This document shows, piece after piece, positions 11,810 through 61,612 of a stretch of 64,000 bases of DNA (positions are counted from its first letter, which is position 1; every line of letters begins with the position of its first letter). A program made the position numbers and the translations under genes. Under the pieces are notes generated by a model, which was given only the letters and a program-made list of their open reading frames with translations, was not told where the DNA came from and ran no database searches. Source of the stretch: Norana najaformis (taxonomy: Eukaryota; Annelida; Clitellata; Crassiclitellata; Hormogastridae); NCBI GenBank assembly GCA_964023275.1, contig OZ029915.1, forward strand, positions 40,665,238-40,729,237, given 5' to 3'.

Positions 11810-12310
11810 GAGGGGTTCGTCAGCCAAGGGGTGAAACTTTCGGAGGCCTAGAGATGCTGGCTAGAAATTAGGCAGGACAGCAAGCATTCCAGACAGTGGG
11901 GAAGAACAAGTCGGACGGAGAGGACGGTTCCTCGGGAGAAGAAAAGAGTCGAAGATGGACGACGAGACGACCGAAGAAGATGACGAAACTATTTGTGTAG
12001 AATCTAGTTAATATCAATGTATTAGGGTTTAGATTAGGCTCAATCCTGTCAAATGTATTCAACCTCTGTACAGTCAAATATTCTGAACGTAAGTGTAATA
12101 ATAATTATTTTATAGAAATCATTGTCTTATTGTTCATTCATTGCTCGAGCACTCGTGTAGCGCCTCTTCTAGGTATAACCATTTCGAATAATCAACTTCT
12201 AATGCGCCAGACCTTGATATTCCACGTACCACTAAGGAAGCATAGTTTGTGAGTAAGTTCCCAAGAATCTGAATACAGGACGGACCAATTAGGCACTTAG
12301 GTCTAGTCTA
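11810..12310. other. No gene seen
   Basis: The stretch has no recognisable coding or RNA feature. A GAAGA-rich patch lies near 11900-11980. Confidence 0.5.
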
Positions 12311-12369
12311 TACATACATGCATACATACATACATGCATGCATACATACAATAATACATACATACATAC

Positions 12370-12370
<1 letters not shown>
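12310..12370. repeat. (CATA)n microsatellite
   Basis: Runs of CATACATA with CATG interruptions lead directly into the ATG repeat of the SINE tail. Confidence 0.9.
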
Positions 12371-12417
<47 letters not shown>

Positions 12418-12625
12418 TTGAGTTCTCTGCCTGAAGGCAGGTCCATTGGCTTAATGCCACCTGGGAATGAGATGAGTGAGGGGGTTTCCCGTTTCCTTCC
12501 TCACAGACAGTTGGTGGACACGGACTTGTCCAAGATTGCTATGCAGTGGCTTGAGGTAGATTCGAACCCACGACCCTCTGTTTACTAGGCACAGACCATA
12601 ACATATACATACACACATACATACC
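12371..12625 (-). mobile_element. tRNA-derived SINE, 5' truncated, with (ATC)n tail
   Basis: On the minus strand, GCCTAGTAAACAGAGGGTCG followed by TGGGTTCGAATCT looks like the anticodon and T arms of a tRNA with a good B box. A body of about 130 bases follows and then (ATC)n (12371-12417) as the tail. The tRNA 5' half with the A box is replaced by simple repeat. The identification is inferred from box and tail structure. Confidence 0.45.
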
Positions 12626-12692
12626 TACATACATAATTACATACATATAAATAAGGATCACTGAATGAGGTTAGTCATTGGGTGCTCTTCGG

Positions 12693-12819
12693 GGAGCATA
12701 ACCTCACTTAAATCATGCAGACATCAAGTGTGTGTGTATATATATATATATAGTATATATATATATTATATATATATTATATATATATTTATATATATAT
12801 GCTAGTGAGGTTATGCTCC
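12693..12819. repeat. 16-bp perfect inverted repeat flanking (TA)n
   Basis: GGAGCATAACCTCACT (12693-12708) and its exact complement AGTGAGGTTATGCTCC (12804-12819) enclose about 95 bases made mostly of TA repeats with internal ATTATATA steps. Confidence 0.85.
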
Positions 12820-12930
12820 TGGTTTGTATCCCTTATCCAGAATCCTCTTGTCTAAACCCAAACCATAGTTGATAGCACCTTCCTCAGGAGTGACTCTATC
12901 TATACACCTCGTTCAATGCTCCTTATTTAC

Positions 12931-13125
12931 ATGCATACATACATAACTACATATATACAAACACATAAATACATAGATAACTACACACATACATACATAC
13001 ATAACTGCATACATACATATATACATACATTCATCATACATACGTATACATACATACATATACATACATACATATATACATACATGACTACATACATACA
13101 TAACATACATACACTCACACATAAC

Positions 13126-13156
<31 letters not shown>

Positions 13157-13199
13157 TTACACGGATACATGCATGCATGCATACATACATACATACATA
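12931..13199. repeat. (CATA)n microsatellite, interrupted
   Basis: About 270 bases are dominated by CATA with short interruptions (TATA, CATG, ACTA). Frames over it give Thr/Tyr/His/Ile or Met/Tyr/Cys repeats. Confidence 0.95.
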
Positions 13200-14109
13200 T
13201 AGCAATGAATACAAGAACACATTATCCGGTTCACACGAAGGCTGGTTACCAATTACATCTGGAACCAAAGCCTCGATTACCATGCAGAAAAACTGGGAAA
13301 GCGCAAAATTAGGAACCAATGTGGCCAATTATTTCTAGGAGTCATATCCCCTGCATGGACCGTGCAGTCACAGAGACTTCGGCGCCACGAATCTGCTGCT
13401 AACCAATTTGTGATTATTGATGCACAACTGCTTTTGACGACTGTGGGGTAGGACTACGACTCATCTTCCTGGGCAACACTCTAACAAACGCGTGAAATCA
13501 GTCTACGCTCGGTTATATCGCTTAGTATCAAGCGCATAATACAGGTAATGTTATTCCTGTGTCCGTTGATGTAATTGGCTCTGGGTTTCATCAAATTCAG
13601 CGTGTCCGAAACAGACCGGATGTGGTTGCTCAAGTGTTTCCATCAACGCCGCTACAGACGATCACACTTCTGCAATGACGCAATGGCGCCATGATAATCA
13701 ACCCTAAGCTGCCTCATCACACTTCCTACCATTATATGCTCATCGCCCTATCAATATATTATACACTTGGGATAATCAAGTAACGCGCTCTCATGGACTG
13801 GTCGGCCACTCACTGAGAACGTGTTTTTCGTGACCTACCCGTAACCGCAGACGCCTCCCTTGATTGCGCGCCACCCACCTATTCACTACAGCGGCGACTC
13901 CAGGAGAAAAAGCCGGGGTGGGTGAATTCTAACACAGACGTCTGAGTTGTGTGACTGCGTAGCTCATGCACCCATGCATTGTCCACGAATTTCACCCCAT
14001 GCACAATTCTTGTAGATCTTTCACAATTTGCTCCTAAAGGGAAAATTGATTAGTGGGATACAGTGGCGGCTTTAAAGAGTGCCAGCGGGGACAGCGTCCC
14101 AACAACTGA
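13200..14109. other. Intergenic, no gene seen
   Basis: Base composition is mixed, and no open frame or repeat is supportable. Confidence 0.5.
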
Positions 14110-15400
14110 GTGTCTGCCCACCGCCACCCCCCAAGTGAGATCCTGGTTATACTGACAGATATGGTCAGGGAACATATAGAAGATGTGGAGATCTGCTTAG
14201 TTTTTATTCTTGTCGATGAAACAAAAGATATTAGTATCAAAGAACAACTATTTTTATACGAAATTTTGCCAACGAGAAAGTTAACGAATACTTTCTGGAT
14301 TTCAAACCTGCAAAAAGATTCGATGAGCAGTCGTTATTGGAGTCCATTATAGATACCTTGAAGTAATATGGGCTAGACATCACGGCATGTTTAGTAGATC
14401 AAGATTATAATGATGCAAGAGTGCTATCGGTGTGAATAAGGAGGTCTAGGATTTAATAAGGCAGTCAGCTCTATTTGCCACTTCACTGTTCATTGTTAAG
14501 CATATAATTTAAATTTTATTTTGATCGATGCATGCAAATTTGTTTAAGAGGCTATTGTAGAGTTTGCACAATCTGAATTACTTGCAAGGTTAAACATTTT
14601 TGTTTCAAGTTCTCCTATGCATAAGAAATAGGTTGAAGCACAGAGTGAATTCTATCCAGAACAGGTGCGGAACCTGGCGCGACAGGTGAGTCGCATAGTA
14701 ACTGCTTCCCGTAATATTCGTGATCATTTAGGTTCTCTTGTGTATATGCTACAGGATTTTGCCGCTTTATGGTTATCATTTCCGAACTAGAGAGACAATT
14801 ATTGCCCATTTGCATTTACTGTACGTTATGATTGATATACAAGCATTAACTTCGAGACATACGTTTGTTCAAATTACGAGAAAATTCAAGCTCTTCTGTA
14901 CATTCATATTGCTGTAATGTTGAAGACTTGTCATAAAATTTCCCAAGTGAGCCGTTTGTTACAGCACGTAACCAATACGGCTACAACGTGGCCTCTGCGC
15001 CCCCACCCTGTTGGGAAACCTAGAGCCGCCAATGGTGGGATCACTACCCATAAACATCTCCGCAACATCTCTGTGATCAAAATTTCCTCCATATAGATAT
15101 GTGTATTTATAGCTTGCTTGTTTTTCATGAATTATACAGACAGCACACATCCATTGTTTTACCGGTAAGATCAGTGCTCAGCCTGTGGTTGAAGTTTTAT
15201 GCTCTAAAATTAATTATAACGTATCTATAAAGCACTACGTCTGACATTCGTTTGAACAGTATTGCAATGCTGTCAATGGAACCTGTTCGTGAACAGCTGA
15301 TTAATATGGACTTTTCTGTAGACGCGATTTACTCAAGTCGTGTCCATCGTAAACTTGCACTGCATTCGGTAGATGCAATGACTTTGTTTTTATTTTATGT
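14110..15400 (+). pseudogene. Decayed hAT-type (ZMYM1-like, DUF4371) transposase
   Basis: The first frame (14110-14352) reads VREHIEDVEICLVFILVDET then KDISIKEQL, the catalytic-region signature of hAT-type, ZMYM1-like transposases. Other frames continue with YGLDITACLVDQDYNDA, a form of the usual GxGYDGA segment, then a weak FILIDACKFV, LNIFVSSSPMHKK and EAQSEFYPEQ. LNSIAMLSMEPVREQLINMD near 15260-15320 resembles the C-terminal dimerisation region. Stops and frameshifts occur throughout, and a repeat (14988-15104) is embedded. Family order and spacing support one old insertion on the plus strand. Terminal repeats were not found. Confidence 0.65.
14988..15104. repeat. Dispersed repeat, copy 1 of 2
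   Basis: It is about 85% identical to 15578-15694 in the same orientation. The shared core includes CCGCCAATGGTGGGATCAC and CAAAATTTCCTCCATATAGA. Confidence 0.85.
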
Positions 15401-15577
15401 TACTAAATAAGGTCTCTGTTTTCAATTCTTGTGCTCTAACTAGTGGTAGTTAAGGTGAACAAATCATGTAGCTCCAATTCAGATCTGTTGTCAACTTGTG
15501 ACTCGGTACGAAAACATGTTACAGTACCCTCAGTTCGGCAGACCCAGGCATCCAACTGCCCCACCCCTTCCAGTCGC

Positions 15578-15694
15578 ATGGCCTTTGCGCCCTCACCCGG
15601 CTAGGAAACCTAGAACCGCCAATGGTGGGATCACTACCCATAAACATCCCCGCAACATCCATGCAGTCAAAATTTCCTCCATATAGATGGGTGT
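15578..15694. repeat. Dispersed repeat, copy 2 of 2
   Basis: Partner of 14988-15104, 590 bases downstream. It is followed directly by a (TA)n tract. Confidence 0.85.
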
Positions 15695-15696
15695 GC

Positions 15697-15698
<2 letters not shown>

Positions 15699-15742
<44 letters not shown>
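15699..15742. repeat. (TA)n microsatellite
   Basis: About 44 bases of TA directly after copy 2 of the dispersed repeat. Confidence 0.95.
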
Positions 15743-15746
<4 letters not shown>

Positions 15747-16369
15747 CTCTTATGCTCACTTGGTAATTATGCACTTGACGTTGCTTAGGAATTCTTGATA
15801 TGAGATCGTTCAAAGTCGTAAAGACATTGTCTGGTGAAATTAAGGGCATTAATTGTTGCCTACAAGCAAACAATAATGTCTGGTTGCTATAAAAGGCCAC
15901 GCTGTCTCGATATGCTGCATAGTGTCTGATATCAGCAGATATTAATATTCGCGGTTGATTTCTTCTCCAGCTCCTAAAAATTCCGAGACAATTTCCGCGC
16001 CAATTAAAGCCCTGTCTCCGCATCAGTCGACATCTTGGCGCATTTTTGGCACCGGAAGTAGTGACTGAGCAAAGGATGTTTACTGGCGGCCAAGTCACGC
16101 GTCAGACCGTCATCAGCACCTACCCAGACTACACGTGAGCAAATCGACAAGAGATCCGTTAAATCCCGGAAACGTCCGTCCATCCGTCCTTCCGTCGGCG
16201 ACGATTAGATGGATGTTTGAACCCAGGAGAGCAGCGAACTCCAGTCAAATGCTCCTTGATAAAATCGGCCTTCGAGCAACGCGGCCCACAAATGGTAGTA
16301 ATTTAATTCACCGAGCCGAGCAAGTTAGAGGTGCGGCAATGATTGTGTGTGCGGGAGGCGGTTGATATT
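15743..16369. other. Intergenic, no supportable gene
   Basis: A 143-codon minus-strand frame (15667-16098) runs into the (TA)n tract at its C-terminus and matches no domain I know. I see nothing else. Confidence 0.45.
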
Positions 16370-16433
16370 TGGGTGCTTGTGTGTGTGTGCGTGTTTGTGT
16401 GTGTGTGTGTGTCTGTCTGTCTGTCTGTCTGTG
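16370..16433. repeat. (GT)n and (TCTG)n microsatellite
   Basis: GTGTGTGT blocks are followed by four to five TCTG units. Confidence 0.92.
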
Positions 16434-16469
16434 TACATACGAGACTGTGCTTCCACGAGGACGCTACGA

Positions 16470-16560
16470 CTTAATTGACGCGACGTGTAAGACGGCGTCG
16501 GCGGCGGCGAGAGGCGTGCGCCAGGACCACGGCCGACGCCAACGGTGCTGCCGCCGAGCG
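16470..16560. other. CpG-dense GC-rich patch
   Basis: GGCGTCGGCGGCGGCGAGAG and neighbouring sequence contain far more CpG than the surrounding DNA. It lies about 250-340 bases upstream of the TATA box at 16811. Confidence 0.5.
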
Positions 16561-16807
16561 GATGGTTTTTATTGCTCTGCTCACGCATCTCTTCAGCCGT
16601 TGCCACCTACCGACATATTATACGCAGGCCACTACTACTACGACTACTCTATTACAACAGAGCGAAGGCGCATGACGCGTTACTGATCGCCTCTGCAAGG
16701 AAGAACGATTGATCAGGAGAGTGCGGTCCGTCCGTCCGTTCATCCGACTGGCAGCCTACAGTGCCAGTCCGCTAAGGGCAGCGGCTGGCTTTCGCGCCTA
16801 GCGACCC

Positions 16808-16845
16808 CTATATAAATAGGGCTATCGTCGTCGTCGTTTACTTTC
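16808..16845 (+). promoter_or_regulatory. Strong TATA-type core promoter candidate
   Basis: CTATATAAATAGG (16808-16820) is a near-ideal TATA box, and a start site would fall near 16840. It lies downstream of a CpG-dense patch and upstream, in the same orientation, of the NELL gene. No initiator or exon can be proven. It could serve a distal NELL 5' exon, a non-coding RNA, or nothing. Confidence 0.4.
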
Positions 16846-18190
16846 AAGTTTTTCGAATTCAGAGTTTGCGCAGACGGAATTTTGCTATTGCCGTGTGCCG
16901 GCCTGTAGGGTACGTGGCCTGCATGCGCTCCATTAAGCGTGCGTATACGCTCTTCGTGTTTGTTAGACGGTCGAGTTTGCGCACTTACTATGAATATCGA
17001 GGTGCAGAATTTATAGACACTGTTTACTAATCAGCGACAAATAACCGCGAAGCGACCGGGATAGCAGCTCACTGCCGACCTAAAGGCGAGTATGTCTGCT
17101 ATTAGGCCTATATGCTTAGGCGTGTCATTGTTTACCGTTTAATGGATTTATTATTTTAATAGGTTTGTGATGGTTAATTGAACGAGAGTTTAGGCCTACA
17201 GATAGACTTCCTCGTCTGTGTCTTGATAGGGGCATTTGTTGAGGGATTGGAAAAACCTAAAGTTCTGGATCCGTGCAACATGGAGTATTCGGTTTTTAGA
17301 ACGTCTTGAAATCTTTTAACAGCTTTACATGGGAAATATGCCTAGGGAATGCCTAAATTTGTGTACAGATTAGGCTTAGTTACCGTTTATACACGAGTCA
17401 CAAGTGCACCGAATCGACATTCTGATCAGGTAGCAATGTTAATTGGCCTAATTCTGAGCCTTTATACAGGAAACTTTTCTGTTCACAGCCTCAGAATTAA
17501 GCCATTTAACCTTGCCACGTGAAAAGCTGAAGGGGTCCCAACATCTGAAAGTGACTAGCCTTTCACAATATTTAAGGACAATTAATTACATTTGCAGTAT
17601 TCCTGTATAGGAGCCTATGACATTTTTCCGTCGTAGAATTTATGAGGGGATTGTACATCCAGTTTTAGCCGTATCATTCGACATTTGAGGGTAAGATAGC
17701 TTTAAGTACACGAATAATAGCCCTGTTATAACAACAGGCCGAGGCATTTATACGGGTCACACAAAGCTTAAAGGGTAATTTTGAGTGATTTTCCTTTCCT
17801 TTATAGGTTTCCGGTGAACTTTATCTAGAAACAAATCTTTACCACTGATGTCTTTGAATGGGAGCCATTAAGCCTTTATTAAGTATCTTGATACATATAT
17901 TCATCCACCAGCCGTTTAGGCCTCTGTATGGACGGTAGTGATGTAGTATCCAACGTTTGACGACACCTTATGGCTGCCAGGGCCGTTGAGTTCGACCTTA
18001 CCTCACCTGCACGGACTGTGCTAGAGTTATTTGCATTAATTGTAGTCATGACCATCTCTCGGTGGATAAGACGACCTCCCGTGAGAACGCTGCTTGCTTG
18101 CAGCATGGCTGCAGTTGGCACCACCTGTAACCGCATCTTCCTCTGTCTCTTTGTCTCTCTGATTCACTTCTGTTTCGCTTATAACAGTTG
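16846..18190. other. Unassigned flank, no gene seen
   Basis: No long open frame is present. AGGCCT motifs become frequent from here to 20.6 kb. Confidence 0.5.
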
Positions 18191-18193
18191 AGA

Positions 18194-18376
18194 TAGGTAA
18201 GTAGGTAGGTAGGTAGGTAGGTGGATAGATTGGTAGTTGAATAGATGAATAGATAAATGATAGATGGATGGATGAACTGACGGACGGACGGACGGATAGA
18301 CACAGATAGACAGACAGACAGACTGACTGACTGACTGGCTGACTGACTGGCTGACTGACTGACTGGCTGATTGCTG

Positions 18377-18414
<38 letters not shown>

Positions 18415-18720
18415 GAGTTAGGGATGGAGGGAGGAAGGGAAAGAGAAAGGGTGGGAAGTAGGGAGATGGAAGGCATGAAAAATAATTGGAGAGTGGAGGA
18501 GATGAAAGAGTAGATGAGAGGATAGGAGAAAATAGTGGATGTGTTAGTAGAGAATAGGAGGGGAGGGGTAGAAGATGGGAGAAGAGAGGAGAATATAGAA
18601 CAAAGAGAAGAGGAGGGGAGAAGAATATATAGGAGATGAGAGGAGAAGACAGGAGAGGAGAATATAGACGAGAGGAGATATACTAAAAGGAGGATGGGAG
18701 CGTGAGAGAAAAACATGGAG
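18194..18720. repeat. Tetranucleotide repeats followed by a 300-base polypurine tract
   Basis: (GGTA)n, (GGAC)n, (GACA)n, (GACT)n and (GATA)n blocks fill 18194-18416. From about 18416 to 18720 the plus strand is almost only A and G, in GGAGA-like words. Confidence 0.9.
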
Positions 18721-19584
18721 ATACTATAGCATGTCGGTTGTTGTATATCTCTATGTAAAACTGAGTTTCGTGGGAGTCCTGTACTGTGTGTTGTCGGCTG
18801 ATCGTGCTTTGTTCTCTCCTGCAGCCGCATCCCGTTAAGAAGATGTGACGTGACTGTTGTTGCTGCTGCTGCTGCTGCTGCTGACACGTTTTTAGGTCAG
18901 TTAGTCTTATGCCCACCCATACGGAATACGAGATGCATGTGACCTGAGCGGTCGTACTGCGGACAATACGATTTCAAGTGATGCGATTACATCCTGGGAA
19001 TGCCAATAGGCCTCTGTCCTGATTGTTCAGAGAGCGTCTGCAGTGCACTTGGTGCTTCTACACTTCCAAGATCGTAGTTTATGCATGCAAAATAAAGATA
19101 AATATAGACCGAACTGTGTAGACCGCAGGCCTATGTGGAAATTTTTGCAAGTGTGACATGCCTGTATAGACCCACAAAGGCCACACAATGTAGGCCTATA
19201 CTAGACACTATTAGGCAACATCGTATGTCAGGCGGCCTACGAATGCAGGCCTGTAGGTGGGTAGGCCTCTGTTTCTCTGTAAGTAGGTTACGTTGTCGAC
19301 GCAACCAGATTTCAGCCTCAGACCCAAAAATTTACCAAGTCACTTAACATTTCTTCCTCATTTTTCTTTGTCTTAGTCGGAATGCACAAGTCTACGTGCT
19401 AAAATATAGGCCTGTATAATGGTAATCGTAAACTTAAAAATCCTAAAGCGCTACTTAAAGCTAAGCGCAAGACACTAGCTTATTCACGAACGCTGCATTA
19501 AGTTATAGGGATATTCCAGAGAGATACTGGATGCCGGAGAACAAAATCCAGTTGTCCGGAGAGAGAGACAGAGAGAGAGACAGG

Positions 19585-19628
<44 letters not shown>

Positions 19629-20904
19629 GAGGAACTGTTACGGCTGGTTGTGCTTAGGTTGAGAAGCCTGTAGATAAAATTAATATATAGGCGTGTGTGC
19701 GTCTGTGTATATTTTTCCCTATGTCTGTATCTGTATATTTATACATGTCGGTTTGTGCACATGTCTGTCTGTGAGTGTGTCTGCGTGCATGCGTCTGTCT
19801 GTGGTTTAGACTGTCTGTGTTATAATTCTGAAAGCGCCGCATTTATCAATTAATCTCTCATCCCTCCTTCCTGTCTGCCGTCTGCCTGTCTCCCATATTC
19901 GTCCATCCGGCGGACGGTCCGTCCGTCCGTCCGTCCGTCCATCACGACTGGTGCACCCTCCACATGATTATCGTGACCAAATGCCGCTGCAGCAGCTGAG
20001 TTACGGGTTTAATTCAAGGCAGATTTACACGCATCCGTGTACAGCTGGCACGAAAACTCTCAAGTACTACGCTGTCCTTTTGGCGCACGAGCACAAGCGT
20101 AGGCCTACAGCCTAAAACATTCTCTACTGCCTTAGTTCATCTACCCCTCATTTATTCCTCCTACTTAATTATTTTCTCCCTCTCTCTGCCTCCATCCTTT
20201 CGAACCTCTTCCATTGACTCCTTTTCTTAGTAAGCGACAATAGGCCTAATAATTATCGTCTCGCAGTAACAGCGTCAGTTGGCATTCGTTCAAATGTTTG
20301 ACGCACGAACATTACGTAGCCTTACTTGCAACAATTATGGGAGAGGACGAAGCATATGCTGGTAGGTCTTTCAAGTCAGCAACGAATTGGAAGTGTCACA
20401 CTATATAATATATATAATAATCATATATAATAATAGGCTTAATAATAATAGACCTAATAATAATAGTAGTAATAATAATAATAATAATGGACAAATGAAA
20501 ACATATCTTTAGTCATTTTCATTGATGGCCTACACAGGGGCCTATGCATGTGGCCTACAGGCCTACATACGGGCTTCGGCCATAGCCAGCTGTAACGCTA
20601 CAGGAGAATTATAGCCTGCTGTCTAGTTTCGCCCTACGAATTAATTTATTGAGAGACAGGGCCTGCATGACGTGGTGGCTTCATGAATATAGACTAAATT
20701 CAATTGACAATTTAAATTGCCGACATTTCTCAGCGGGACACAAAACCTGTGCCAAGGGGACCAGCTTTTTCTTTGCATTGAATCTGGTATATCACTCAGC
20801 TGGGAATGCATTTCTAACTTTGTGATAATTTAACAATACTATGCTTTAGGGCTTTTCAGGCTTTTGATTAACAACTTTTGAAGAAATGTTTCCCTGTTCC
20901 ATCC
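18721..20904. other. Unassigned flank with simple repeats
   Basis: The stretch holds (TGC)n at 18857-18883, (GAGA/GACA)n at 19559-19630, (GTCC)n at 19915-19941 and (AAT)n-type repeats at 20400-20490. No gene is recognised. Confidence 0.55.
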
Positions 20905-21165
20905 GGTTCGCCGCCTTCCCATTTATCTCAGCGTAATTACACCTAACCGTAATGGCTCTTCTGTCTGTCTGTCTCTGTGTGCGTCTGTCTGTCTGTCTTT
21001 CTGTCTGTCTCTGGTTTTGTGGCCACTGGACTTAATTCTTCATATGGTATCTTTTGACAACCCTTTTTGACGCACCACTCGTGTGAATGAGCCGGTGCCC
21101 TGCTCTTGACTTTTAAATAGTGCTTTAGAACTCTAGAGATTATGATTACGATTACGTTAAGATCT
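20905..21165 (+). repeat. Dispersed repeat, copy A (partner at 35690-35905)
   Basis: Shared blocks with the partner include CTTCCCATTT, TGACAACCC, then GGTGCCCTG and TAGTGCTTTAGAA in the same order and orientation. A (GTCT)n tract (20957-21012) is inserted in this copy. Confidence 0.65.
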
Positions 21166-21589
21166 ACAGCTAAGCTCCGCCTTTACTAGCAAATTTATTG
21201 AATTGGCTTAAATTTATTTAGTTATTGAGTTAAAAATTTATTGAGTTATCAAAAAATGCCACAATTATTAGCATGTGATAGTGTTTGCTTTCATAAACCT
21301 GCTTTGTCTTATCCCTTTTGCAGTTAGTAACACATAGCTAGTGCTCTGTCATATATGGTGGTTTTATTTATATCAGTAATATAATATTTTGTTTGTATAA
21401 TTAATTTTATGAACTGCAGTGTTGGACTCGAAGCCACAAGTTCGGTAGCATTCAGAACCTGAACTGATGTGACTGTTAAACAGAAGTAACAAGGAATACC
21501 CAGAGAGAAGCGAAACAGATTCTTAATAAGAATCTCGTTTAAAATCTGCTTTATTTATTTTCACTGATAGCGTCAATCAGTGAAACGGA

Positions 21590-21939
21590 AATGGCCGCTG
21601 TAAAGTCGTCTTTCTGCTCATCGTCGTCTGCTCAGTGTCGCCGCCGACTACTTATAATTCAGTGATCGCTCGCTCTTTATGGATCAGGTTTCGGTCGCGT
21701 TAAACTCCCCGTTGCTCGTCTTGTCAGCTGCCTTTGATCGTAATTCCGACGGGAGGAGGAGCAGGAGTAGAAGAAGGCTTTAATATCATTATCCTGGCTG
21801 AAATATACGTGTGCGTGTAGACGCGTGCGTCTGACCATAGACATACCCCTTCGTGCAGCCGCCGTCGGCAATCGCCATGATCGAGAACCGACTGCTGAAT
21901 TAAAGGAGATTCGGCGTTAACACGCTACCGCGGAACAAG
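21590..21939 (+). promoter_or_regulatory. NELL: Putative NELL proximal promoter and 5' UTR
   Basis: CpG is locally enriched (TCGTCTTTCTGCTCATCGTC, GCAGCCGCCGTCGGC). A weak TATA-like CTTATAATTCAG lies at 21651-21662. The stretch ends at the putative start codon with AAG before the ATG (A at -3). An in-frame TAA lies at about 21901, so the ATG at 21940 is the first in its frame. Confidence 0.4.

Positions 21940-61612
<39,673 letters not shown>

Noticed and set aside
15667-16098. 143-codon minus-strand frame as a gene
   Set aside because: It runs through a (TA)n tract and a dispersed repeat at its C-terminus, has no known domain, and no promoter or splice context.
18036-18887. 283-codon minus-strand frame
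   Set aside because: It is a translation of tetranucleotide repeats and the polypurine tract, giving Ser/Leu/Pro/Ile runs; it is not coding.
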